In this document: positions 35,264-42,236 of the stretch, in pieces | Layout: each line of letters begins with the position of its first letter | Numbering within the stretch: the stretch's first letter is position 1 | Origin: Paralimibaculum aggregatum | GTDB taxonomy: Bacteria; Pseudomonadota; Alphaproteobacteria; Rhodobacterales; Rhodobacteraceae | DNA: 42,236 nt | Direction: 5' to 3' | NCBI RefSeq assembly: GCF_030270585.1 | Contig: NZ_BSYI01000048.1 | Location: 1 to 42,236 of the forward strand | Position numbers and translations under genes: made by a program | Notes under the pieces: generated by a model | What the model saw: the letters and a program-made list of their open reading frames with translations, nothing else | What the model was told of the DNA's origin: nothing | Databases searched by the model: none

Positions 35264-36184
35264 CTATCGCCGGATGCGCGGATCGAGCCACGCATAGATC
35301 AGGTCCATCAGCAGGGAGACGGTGACCACCACCACCGCGAACATCAGGATGAAGCCCTGGATCAGCGGGTAGTCGCGCTGGAAGATCGCCTGGATCGCCA
35401 TGCGCCCGACGCCGTTCCAGCCGAACACGTTCTCCACCACGATCGCGCCGCCCATCATGTAGGTGAACTGCAGCCCGATCATCGTCACGATCGGCACCAG
35501 CCCGGCGCGCAGCGCATGGCGCGACAGCACCACCGCCTTGGGCAGCCCCTTGGCATGGGCGGTGCGGATGAAGTCCTGGTCGAAGATGTCGATCATCGAG
35601 GAGCGGGTCAGCCGCGCGATGATCGCCGCGTTGGTCAGCCCCAGCGTCACCGCCGGCAGCACCAGGTTCTCGATGCCGTTGCCGGCCACCGGGAACCACT
35701 GCAGCTGCACCGCGAAATAGAACAGCAGGATCAGCCCGAGCCAGAAATGCGGCATCGAGACCCCGAGGATCGCCGTCGTCATCAGCACCGTGTCGATCCA
35801 GGTGCCGCGCTTGTAGGCCGCGACGAAGCCCAGCGTCATGCCGATGGTGGCGGCGATCAGCAGCGCCGCGCTCGCCAGCACCAGCGTGTTGGGCAGGCGC
35901 AGCAGCAGCAGCTCGAGCACCGGCTGCTCGCCGCGGATGGTGTGGCCGAGATCGCCCTGCAGCACCCGGCCGATATAGGTGACGTACTGCTCCACCAGCG
36001 GCCGGTCGAGCCCGAGCCGGGCGCGCACCTCCTCGAGCTGCTCCGGCGTGGTGCCCTGGCTCTGGGCATACATGATCTGCACCGGATCGCCCGGCACCAG
36101 ATGGATCAGCATGGAGACGGCGATGGTGGTGACGAAGACCGTCAGGATCGCCGCGAAGACGCGCTGCAGCAGGTATCGGGCCAT
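35264..36184 (-). CDS. oligo/dipeptide ABC transporter permease (DppB type)
   Basis: A 306-residue permease starting MARYLLQRVFAAILTVFVTT, a first helix typical of DppB. The periplasmic loop LVPGDPVQIMYAQSQGTTPEQ follows. The EAA-type coupling loop FIRTAHAKGLPKAVVLSRHALRAGLVP is near 220, and the C-terminus ends YAWLDPRIRR. Six helices are expected. GGGAG precedes the ATG. It lies 64 bp after the binding-protein gene, across a hairpin, and 10 bp before dppC. Confidence 0.92.
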   Translation of the reverse strand: MARYLLQRVFAAILTVFVTTIAVSMLIHLVPGDPVQIMYAQSQGTTPEQLEEVRARLGLDRPLVEQYVTYIGRVLQGDLGHTIRGEQPVLELLLLRLPNTLVLASAALLIAATIGMTLGFVAAYKRGTWIDTVLMTTAILGVSMPHFWLGLILLFYFAVQLQWFPVAGNGIENLVLPAVTLGLTNAAIIARLTRSSMIDIFDQDFIRTAHAKGLPKAVVLSRHALRAGLVPIVTMIGLQFTYMMGGAIVVENVFGWNGVGRMAIQAIFQRDYPLIQGFILMFAVVVVTVSLLMDLIYAWLDPRIRR

Positions 36185-36212
36185 GATGCTCCCTCGGGGG
36201 GTGGCACGGGGT

Positions 36213-36240
36213 CCGGGCGGCAGCCGCTGCCGCCGCCCGG
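36213..36240 (-). terminator. intercistronic hairpin between the binding-protein gene and dppB
   Basis: CCGGGCGGC (36213-36221) pairs with GCCGCCCGG (36232-36240) and the loop can pair further (GGCAGC/GCTGCC with a bulge). A stem here often protects the binding-protein mRNA and lowers downstream expression; no U-tract is present. Confidence 0.45.
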
Positions 36241-36248
36241 GCGCGGGC

Positions 36249-37790
36249 TCAGGGGGCCGCCATCGCGGTGAACTGGGCGCGGTTGAACGGGCCGATCTTG
36301 AAGCCCGGGTTCTCGGCCGAGACGGCATAGAGCCAGAGCCAGCCGGGGGTGTAGATCGGCACCTGCGCCGCCTCCTCGAGCAGCACCTTGAAGATCGCCT
36401 TCACCACCTCGGCGCGCTGCGCCGGATCGACCGTGGTGCGGCTCGCCTCGAGCAGGGCGTCGAGCTCGGGCGTGTGGAAGCCCTCATAGGCGCCCGGCGA
36501 ATGCCAGAGCAGGTAGAGCAGATCCGGGTCGAACCAGGTCCAGCCCATCAGGTCCATGTAGCCCGGACCCTCGGCCTTGTTGTTCTCCTGGGTGTCGCGG
36601 GCGTTCAGCGTGCCGATATCCATCACCTCGATGCTGGCCTTGATGCCGACCTTGCCGAGCATGTTCTGGATCACCTGCAGCATCCGCTCGCGGCTGTCGC
36701 CGGTCCAGGTGGCAAGGATCACCTCCATCGGCCTGTCCGGCCCGTAGCCGAGCTCGGCGAGCAGCGCCTTGGCCTTCTCGGGGTCGTAGTCCTGGTCGTG
36801 CTGCTGGCAGAATTCCGGGTCGTTGCCGAACACCCCGCGCGACAGCGGGCAATACTGCCGCTCCACCAGGTCGCCGTAGACGATCTTGATCGCGATGTCC
36901 TTGTTGATCGCGTGCGAGACCGCCCGGCGGGCGCGGGCATCGTCGAAGGGCGGGCGGTTGACGGCGAATTGCAGGAACATGTTCTGCCCGGTGCCGGAGG
37001 CGACATGCACCTCGACCGAGGCGTCCTCCTGCAGCGCCTTGACCTCCTGGATCGGCGGCACGATGACGTCGAGCTCGCCGGTGCGCAGGCCGGCCATCCG
37101 GGTCTGCGCCTCGGGCATGGTGCGGATCACCAGCCGCTCCGCCATGGCGGCGCCGGGGTTGTCGACCGGGCGGCCGTGGTTGACATAGCCGTCGTTGCGG
37201 CCGAGCACGAGCTCGGAGCCCTTGGTCCAGGAGGCGAGCTGCCAGGGGCCGGTGCCGATCGCCGAGCCGGTGCCGAAATCATCCGCCCCGGCATTGCTGT
37301 CGCAGAGCATCGCGGTGAACTGGTCGGCCATGAAGGGCACGAAGGCGCCGAACGGTTTGGCCAGCTTGAACGAGACGGTCAGCGCATCGACCTTGTCGAC
37401 CGCGGTGACCTCGCCCCAGCTTGCCTTGGTGAGGCTCGGATTGTCGGAGAACAGCGCCCGGTTCGCGGTCCAGAGCACGTCGTCGGCGTCGAAGGCGCTG
37501 CCGTCGTGACAGAGGATGCCCTCGTGCAGGCTGAAGACCACCTCGGTGCCGTCCTCCGACACGGTCCAGCTCTTGGCGAGGTTGGGCACCGGGGTGCCGC
37601 TGTCGTCGAATTCGAGCAGCGAATCGTAGATCTGGTACCAGACCTGCCGGGAGAGGGTGGAGGTGGCGCGGTGCGGATCGAGCGAATCGATGTCGCCGTC
37701 CCGCGCCCAGACGATGTCGCCCGCCGATGCCGGCAGCGCGAACCCCAGCGCCAGTGCGGCGGCAACCAGGGGTTTCGATCCTCGAAGCAT
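36249..37790 (-). CDS. peptide/opine-type ABC transporter substrate-binding protein (DppA-like, SBP family 5)
   Basis: A 513-residue periplasmic binding protein, first gene of the importer operon. The signal peptide is MLRGSKPLVAAALALGFALPASA. The SBP_bac_5 domain follows with WARDGDIDSLDPHRATSTLSRQV, LAKSWTVSEDGTEVVFSLHEGI and, near 300, MFLQFAVNRPPFDDARARRAVSHAINKD. GGAGACACGAC precedes ATG 37790; the longer frame upstream runs through the operator region and is not used. The ligand cannot be read from the sequence. The operon also holds a DUF6963 protein and an M20 deacylase, and the divergent unit an acylamino-acid racemase, so N-acyl amino acids or small peptides are plausible. Confidence 0.92.
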   Translation of the reverse strand: MLRGSKPLVAAALALGFALPASAGDIVWARDGDIDSLDPHRATSTLSRQVWYQIYDSLLEFDDSGTPVPNLAKSWTVSEDGTEVVFSLHEGILCHDGSAFDADDVLWTANRALFSDNPSLTKASWGEVTAVDKVDALTVSFKLAKPFGAFVPFMADQFTAMLCDSNAGADDFGTGSAIGTGPWQLASWTKGSELVLGRNDGYVNHGRPVDNPGAAMAERLVIRTMPEAQTRMAGLRTGELDVIVPPIQEVKALQEDASVEVHVASGTGQNMFLQFAVNRPPFDDARARRAVSHAINKDIAIKIVYGDLVERQYCPLSRGVFGNDPEFCQQHDQDYDPEKAKALLAELGYGPDRPMEVILATWTGDSRERMLQVIQNMLGKVGIKASIEVMDIGTLNARDTQENNKAEGPGYMDLMGWTWFDPDLLYLLWHSPGAYEGFHTPELDALLEASRTTVDPAQRAEVVKAIFKVLLEEAAQVPIYTPGWLWLYAVSAENPGFKIGPFNRAQFTAMAAP

Positions 37791-37879
37791 GTCGTGTCTC
37801 CTCTGTTGAACAGGGCGCCCGTTGCCGTTCGCTCGGAAATCTGTGGCGTCTCTTGCGGCGTTGCGGAAAAGGCTGAAAC

Positions 37880-37895
37880 ACAAATTTTAGTTTGT
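37880..37895. promoter_or_regulatory. predicted RpiR operator, copy 1
   Basis: ACAAATTTTAGTTTGT is a 16-bp inverted repeat (ACAAA/TTTGT). It shares the core AAATTnTAGTTT with a second copy 24 bp downstream. It lies in the AT-rich 151-bp region between the divergent binding-protein and rpiR-family genes. RpiR-family regulators are known to bind TGAAA/TTTCA-type palindromes. Confidence 0.65.
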
Positions 37896-37903
37896 CAAGC
37901 TTG

Positions 37904-37919
37904 TGAAATTCTAGTTTCA
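37904..37919. promoter_or_regulatory. predicted RpiR operator, copy 2
   Basis: TGAAATTCTAGTTTCA is a 16-bp inverted repeat (TGAAA/TTTCA) ending 22 bp before the regulator start. With copy 1 it could allow autoregulation and control of the importer operon from one site cluster. Confidence 0.68.
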
Positions 37920-37941
37920 TGAGCGCGAAAGGGGAGGTCCG

Positions 37942-38814
37942 ATGACGAAGGACGATCCGTCGACCGCGAGGCCGCGGGCGATCGAGCGGCACATCCGCTC
38001 CGTCTACGAGCAGATGCCGAAGAGCGAGCGCGCGCTGGCCGATCGCGTGCTGGAATATCCCAACGAGGTGCTGCTGCATTCCGCCACCGAGCTGGCCGCG
38101 ATCGCCGGCGCCTCGAAGGCCGCGGTCTCGCGCTTCGTCAAGCGGCTCGGCTTCAGCGATTTCCGCGAGATGCAGCGCGAGTTCCGCCAGGCCCAGACCA
38201 CCGGCGACCCGATCTTCCTCACCGCCTCGCCGGAGGCCGGGCGCGGCACCCTCGCGGCGCATCTCGAGAACGATGTCGCCTGCCTGCGTCAGACCATCGA
38301 GGCCATCGACAGCGCCGCGGTGGAGGAGGTCGCCCGGCGCATCATCTCGGCCCGCCGGGTGGTCTGCCTCGGCTATCGCAACAGCTACTTCTTCGCCTCC
38401 TACATGCGCCGGCAGCTCGTGCTGGTGCGCCCGGACGTGGCGCTGGTGCCGGGGGCCGGGCAGATGCTGATGGAGGAGATCGGCGCGCTGGGCCCGGACG
38501 ACCTGCTCTTCGCCTTCGGCGTGCGCCGGCGCGCCGCCAAGCTCGGCCCGGCGATGCGGATGATGCACGAGCGCGGCGTGCCGATCGCCTATGTCACCGA
38601 CCGCCGGGCGGTCACCACCCTGCGCCATGCCACCTGGGCCTTCCCCTGCCAGGTGCGGGGCATGTCGCTGTTCGACAGCTATGTCGGGGTGATCAGCCTG
38701 ACCAATTTCATCTGCACCCGGGTGCACGACCTGGTGGGCACCGAGGGCCGCGCGCGGCTGCGCATGGTCGAGGAGGCGCTGGACCAGCTCGGCGAGCTCG
38801 ACCCGGACAACTGA
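37942..38814 (+). CDS. RpiR (MurR/RpiR) family transcriptional regulator
   Basis: A 290-residue regulator. The N-terminal helix-turn-helix domain (about 12-90) contains LLHSATELAAIAGASKAAVSRFVKRLGFSDF. The C-terminal SIS domain (about 125-260) has RRVVCLGYRNSYFFASYMRRQL, ALGPDDLLFAFGVRRR and a final YVGVISLTNFICTRV helix. SIS domains bind phosphosugars in classical members, but several RpiR proteins in alphaproteobacteria control amino-acid or peptide uptake. AGGGGAGG precedes ATG 37942. It is divergent from the dpp-like operon with twin palindromes between, and is followed 34 bp later by the racemase gene, probably on the same transcript. Confidence 0.9.
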   Translation: MTKDDPSTARPRAIERHIRSVYEQMPKSERALADRVLEYPNEVLLHSATELAAIAGASKAAVSRFVKRLGFSDFREMQREFRQAQTTGDPIFLTASPEAGRGTLAAHLENDVACLRQTIEAIDSAAVEEVARRIISARRVVCLGYRNSYFFASYMRRQLVLVRPDVALVPGAGQMLMEEIGALGPDDLLFAFGVRRRAAKLGPAMRMMHERGVPIAYVTDRRAVTTLRHATWAFPCQVRGMSLFDSYVGVISLTNFICTRVHDLVGTEGRARLRMVEEALDQLGELDPDN

Positions 38815-38848
38815 CGGGGCACGACCATGCCCGCAAGGAAGGATGACG

Positions 38849-39946
38849 ATGCATATTGACGAGATCCGGGTGTTCCACGTGTCGATGCCCCTCAAGGAGC
38901 CCTGGAGGACCGCCTTCAGCGAGGAGCATGCCATCGACACCGTGCTGGTGCGCATGCGCAGCGGCGATCTCGTGGGCTGGGGCGAGGCCGCGCCCTATGC
39001 CGTGCCGCAGTTCTCGCCGGAATGGACCACCGGCTGCCTCGCGCTGATCCGCGACGTCTTCGCGCCGCTGCTGGTCGGGCAGGAGATCGCCTCCGGCGCG
39101 GCGCTGCAGGCGCGGCTGGCCAGCTTCAAGGGCAACTACTTCGCCAAGGCGGCGCTCGACACCGCCTGGTGGGATCTCCACGCGAAGGCCCGCGGCCTGC
39201 CGCTCTGGCGGCTGATCGGCGGCGCCGCGCCCGAGGTGCGGGTCGGGGCGGACATCCCGGTGCAGGCGGACCGCGCCGCCCTGCTCGCCCATGTCGGCCG
39301 CGCGGTGGCCGGCGGCTTCGGGCGGATCAAGCTGAAATACCGCCGCGACAGCACGCCCGAGATGGTCGCCGCGGTGATGGCGGCGGCGCCGGGGGTGCCG
39401 GTGCATATCGACTGCAATGCCGGCTTCGGGCTCGAGGACCTGCCGGTGTTCCGCGCGCTCGACGGGCTCGGCCTCGCGATGATCGAGCAGCCGCTCGGCT
39501 GGACCGATCTGATCGACCATGCCCGCCTGCAGGCCGAGCTCGAGACGCCGCTCTGCCTCGACGAATCGATCACCTCGCTGGAGGCGGCGCGGCAGGCGGT
39601 GGAGACCGGCGCCACGCGCAAGCTCAACATCAAGCACGGCCGCGTCGGCGGGCTCACCAACGCGCTGGCGATCCATCGCTATTGCCGGGAGGCGGGAATT
39701 CCCTGCTGGGTCGGCGGCATGCTCGAATCCTTCGTCGGCCAGGGCGTGTCGCTGGCGCTGGCGACGCTGCCGGGGCTCGACTACCCGGCCGACATCTTCC
39801 CCGACGGGCGGCTCTATGCGGCGGATCTCGCCGGGCCGGCGCTGGATCTGAGCGGGCCGGGCGAGATGACCGCGCCGGAGCGCCCCGGCCACGGCTTCGC
39901 GCCGCTGCCCGGGCGGCTCGCCGCGGTGCTGGTGGCCGAGGGCTGA
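38849..39946 (+). CDS. enolase-superfamily N-acylamino-acid racemase / MenC-like enzyme
   Basis: A 365-residue muconate-lactonising subgroup enzyme. The catalytic set is complete: Lys161 and Lys163 in IKLKYRR, metal ligands Asp188 (IDCNAGF), Glu213 (IEQPLGW) and Asp238 (LDESI), and Lys262 in NIKHGRVGG. This spacing matches N-succinylamino-acid racemase/o-succinylbenzoate synthase. The neighbouring importer and M20 deacylase favour racemising N-acyl amino acids; no other menaquinone gene is present. Two in-frame ATGs occur at 38843 and 38849; AAGGAAGG at 38835-38842 is correctly spaced only for 38849. Dipeptide epimerase is an alternative. A strong hairpin follows. Confidence 0.87.
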   Translation: MHIDEIRVFHVSMPLKEPWRTAFSEEHAIDTVLVRMRSGDLVGWGEAAPYAVPQFSPEWTTGCLALIRDVFAPLLVGQEIASGAALQARLASFKGNYFAKAALDTAWWDLHAKARGLPLWRLIGGAAPEVRVGADIPVQADRAALLAHVGRAVAGGFGRIKLKYRRDSTPEMVAAVMAAAPGVPVHIDCNAGFGLEDLPVFRALDGLGLAMIEQPLGWTDLIDHARLQAELETPLCLDESITSLEAARQAVETGATRKLNIKHGRVGGLTNALAIHRYCREAGIPCWVGGMLESFVGQGVSLALATLPGLDYPADIFPDGRLYAADLAGPALDLSGPGEMTAPERPGHGFAPLPGRLAAVLVAEG

Positions 39947-39951
39947 GCCCG

Positions 39952-39972
39952 GGCGCCGCCCGCGGCGGCGCC
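39952..39972 (+). terminator. hairpin after the racemase gene
   Basis: GGCGCCGCC (39952-39960) pairs perfectly with GGCGGCGCC (39964-39972) around a 3-nt loop, 5 bp after the stop. A short ATTTCT follows about 9 bp later. It likely ends the rpiR-racemase transcript before the acyl-CoA dehydrogenase gene. Confidence 0.55.
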
Positions 39973-40043
39973 GGCGCGGCATTTCTCTGGCCTTGCGCGC
40001 GGGCCGGGCATAGGTGTTCCTCGAGCCTCGAAAGGAGTTCGCG

Positions 40044-41213
40044 ATGCCCGCCGCCGCCGCCCCCGACGACCCCCATGCCGATCTCCGCGAGGGCGTGCGC
40101 GCGCTCTGCGCCGAGTTTCCCGCCGAGTACCACCGCAGGATCGACGCCGAGCGCGGCTATCCGGAGGAGTTCGTCGAGGCGCTGACCCGCGCCGGCTGGA
40201 TGGCGGCGCTGATCCCGGAGGCCTATGGCGGCTCGGGGCTCGGCCTCACCGAGGCCAGCGTCATCATGGAGGAGATCAACCGCGCCGGCGGCAATTCCGG
40301 CGCCTGCCACGGCCAGATGTACAACATGAACACGCTGGTCCGGCACGGCTCGGAGGCGCAGCGCCGGGAGTTCCTGCCGGCCATCGCCGAGGGCCGGATC
40401 CGGCTGCAGTCGATGGGCGTCACAGAGCCGACCACCGGCACCGACACCACCCGGATCAAGACCACCGCGGTGCGCCGCGGCGACCGCTGGGTGATCAACG
40501 GCCAGAAGGTCTGGATCAGCCGGGTGCAGCATTCCGACTACATGATCCTGCTGGCGCGCACCACGCCGCTCGCCGAGGTGGCGAAGAAATCCGACGGGCT
40601 GTCGATCTTCCTCGTCGACATCAAGGCGGCGATGGCCTCGGGCATGGCGGTCCGGCCGATCCCCAACATGGTGAACCACGAGACCAACGAGCTGTTCTTC
40701 GACAATCTCGAGATCCCGGCCGAGAACCTGATCGGCGAGGAGGGCAAGGGGTTCAGGTACATCCTCACCGGCCTCAATGCGGAGCGGGTGCTGATCGCCG
40801 CCGAATGCATCGGCGACGGCTACTGGTTCACCGACAAGGTCACCGCCTATGTCGGCGAGCGCCAGGTCTTCGGCCGGCCGATCGGCCAGAACCAGGGCGT
40901 GCAGTTCCCGATCGCCGAGGCCTATATCGAGGTCGAGGCGGCGAACCTGATGCGCTGGAAGGCGGCCGCGCTCTACGATGCCGGCCAGCCCTGCGGCGCC
41001 GAGGCCAACATGGCCAAGTATCTCGCCGCCAAGGCCTCCTGGGAGGCGGCCAATGCCTGCATCCAGTTCCATGGCGGCTTCGGCTTCGCCGAGGAATACG
41101 ATGTCGAGCGCAAGTTCCGCGAGACCCGGCTCTACCAGGTGGCGCCGATCTCCACCAACCTGATCCTCTCCTATGTCGCCGAGCACGTGCTCGGCATGCC
41201 GCGCTCCTTCTGA
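40044..41213 (+). CDS. acyl-CoA dehydrogenase
   Basis: A FAD-dependent dehydrogenase of 389 residues, usual ACAD length. Visible are the N-terminal helical domain with MAALIPEAYGGSGLGLTEAS, the FAD segment SMGVTEPTTGTDTTRIKTTA near 130-150 and KVWISRVQHSDYMILLAR. The C-terminal region is IQFHGGFGFAEEYDVERKFRE. The usual catalytic Glu of medium-chain enzymes (in YEGT near the C-terminus) is replaced by the segment QVAPISTN. Glu247 in LNAERVLIA occupies the position used by long-chain and isovaleryl-CoA dehydrogenases. AAAGGAG precedes ATG 40044, deciding it over an upstream GTG. Substrate unknown. Separated from the racemase by a hairpin. Confidence 0.9.
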   Translation: MPAAAAPDDPHADLREGVRALCAEFPAEYHRRIDAERGYPEEFVEALTRAGWMAALIPEAYGGSGLGLTEASVIMEEINRAGGNSGACHGQMYNMNTLVRHGSEAQRREFLPAIAEGRIRLQSMGVTEPTTGTDTTRIKTTAVRRGDRWVINGQKVWISRVQHSDYMILLARTTPLAEVAKKSDGLSIFLVDIKAAMASGMAVRPIPNMVNHETNELFFDNLEIPAENLIGEEGKGFRYILTGLNAERVLIAAECIGDGYWFTDKVTAYVGERQVFGRPIGQNQGVQFPIAEAYIEVEAANLMRWKAAALYDAGQPCGAEANMAKYLAAKASWEAANACIQFHGGFGFAEEYDVERKFRETRLYQVAPISTNLILSYVAEHVLGMPRSF

Positions 41214-41280
41214 CCGGCCGCCCGGCCCTCCGCCGGCGCGCCCGCGGTCGCCGCCCGCGAAGCGCAGACCGGGAAGCCGG

Positions 41281-42236
41281 AGCGGGATTCTCCGCGCCGC
41301 CGCGCGGGGCAGGCGCCGCGATATCGGCCTCGGCGGCGATCCGGCGGTCGGCCTGCCGGGGCCCGGGAGCGGGCGGGCGAGCTGCGCGGGATCGCGACGA
41401 GCGGCGGCGACCCGGTCGCGGCGAATGCCCCGGCCGGGCCCGCGCCGAGCTTCGAGACGGTGGCGCGGACCGTCTACGCGGGGCTGCTGCCGACGTGGAA
41501 GCCCGGCGGCGTCCATGTGCGGCACTGGATCGCCTCGCTGGAGCGGCACGTCTTCCCGACGCTCGGCCAGATCCCCATCGTCCGCATCACCAGGCAGGAC
41601 ATCGCGCGGGTGCTGCAGGCCATCCGGTTCGAGCGGCCGGAGACCGCGCGCCGGGTCCGGCAGCGGCTCCGCGCGATCATGGCCCGGGCGAAGGCCAACG
41701 AGAAATATGCGGGCGAGACCCCCGTGGAGATCGCGTCGGGCGGACTGGCGGACAACCGCCCGGAGGGCCCCGATCATCACCCGGCCCTGCCCCGTGATGC
41801 CCTGCCGGGCGCGATGCAGGCACCGGCTGCGCAGGACAGCGTCAGCGGCCTCGCCCTCAGGTTCATCACCCTCCCGGCCGTCCGGTTGGACGAGGGGCGC
41901 GGCGCATGCTGGGGCGAGATCGACCGCGAGACGCGGATCTGGACCGTCCCGACGGCGCGGATGAAGACCCGGCGGGACCACCGGGTGCCGTCGAGTGCAG
42001 CGGCGCTCGAGGTTCTGGAGGACGCCAGGGGCCTCGATGACGGCCCGATCTTTCCCGGACAGAGATCCGGCAAGCCGCGCACGGATGTCGCGGTGACCAG
42101 GGCCCTGCGCCGGGCCGGGCGGGACGACTGCTCGGCCCGCGGCATGCGCTCCACCTTCCGCGACTGGGCCTGGGAGCAGACCGGCACACCGCGCGAGATC
42201 GCCGAACTCTGCCTCGCCCATCAGGTCGGCAACGCC
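41281..42236 (+). pseudogene. decayed P4-type tyrosine integrase, frameshifted and cut by the window edge
   Basis: Translation gives pieces of a prophage/island integrase of the P4 type. The first, GRRRDIGLGGDPAVGL (to about 41355), is in one frame. The continuation ARERAGELRG (from 41361) lies in another, so one base appears lost at 41356-41360. The second frame then stays open to the edge: a SAM-like core-binding region (SFETVARTVYAGLLPTW), the catalytic region with Arg in LPAVRLDEGRG and the Lys hairpin ARMKTRRDHRVP. The box RGMRSTFRDW follows, where active enzymes have HGFRSTFRDW, and then LAHQVGNA at the edge. The Tyr lies outside. The N-terminal domain is missing and no start codon fits. 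No tRNA or attachment repeat is seen beside it. Confidence 0.75.

Noticed and set aside
38871-38886. parS-like half site TGTTCCACGTG in the racemase gene
   Set aside because: Only the left half matches; the right half (TCGAT) breaks the palindrome, and the bases encode the conserved VFHVSMP of the enzyme.
41214-41280. tRNA gene as an integrase target beside the acyl-CoA dehydrogenase
   Set aside because: No cloverleaf, anticodon arm or T-arm sequence could be traced in this stretch.
39654-42221. Open frame of 855 codons on the minus strand
   Set aside because: Antisense to the racemase, the acyl-CoA dehydrogenase and the integrase remnant; no motif, composition typical of shadow frames in high-GC DNA.

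Overview
The window is chromosomal DNA of very high GC content from an alphaproteobacterium, most likely an order Rhodobacterales relative. The signs are the mnmE-mnmG-rsmG-parA-parB block with TGTTTCACGTGAAACA-type parS sites, a DUF1013/TrcR gene starting MTDTLPLMPKA, a VPLPA-CTERM sorting tail and a pyrB with an STRTQ motif. Genes are densely packed, 4-bp ATGA/GTGA/TTGA stop-start overlaps are common, and GTG and TTG starts occur. The parS sites imply that the window lies near the replication origin, although no oriC is seen.

Layout. 1-5530: housekeeping and accessory enzymes (pyrB, a small membrane protein, a GST coupled to an M3 oligopeptidase, a quinone oxidoreductase). 5658-11368: tRNA-modification, rRNA-methylation and chromosome-partition operon with three parS sites. 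11665-15523: a secreted RNase T2-type protein with an altered active site, trcR, glutamate-cysteine ligase and a VPLPA-CTERM surface protein. 15571-27415 (minus strand): a 14-gene, almost continuously overlapping operon for an aryl-polyene/xanthomonadin-type pigment. It holds a glycosyltransferase, a lipoprotein, two hotdog dehydratases, a LpxL-type acyltransferase, a LolA-like protein, an MMPL exporter, a ketosynthase with its chain-length factor, a ketoreductase, a flavin-dependent halogenase-like protein, one ACP, a COG4648 membrane protein and an acyl-ACP ligase. A PlsC-type acyltransferase is divergent from it, and its tail overlaps a MlaC-like gene. 29125-30126: a second MDR oxidoreductase.

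30131-39946 looks like one uptake and catabolism locus. A DppABCDF-type peptide importer, a DUF6963 protein and an M20 deacylase are transcribed leftward. An RpiR regulator and an N-acylamino-acid racemase/MenC-like enolase-superfamily enzyme are transcribed rightward. The shared promoter region carries two near-identical 16-bp palindromes. An acyl-CoA dehydrogenase follows. The right edge is a decayed P4-type integrase (N-terminally truncated, one frameshift, catalytic His changed to Arg) that runs off the window.

The most distinctive system is the compact pigment operon. It encodes a complete minimal elongation and export machinery with only one KS/CLF pair and one ACP, no recognisable starter-unit enzyme, and a protein carrying the WxWxIP halogenase signature. 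Together these suggest a halogenated, membrane-anchored aryl polyene.
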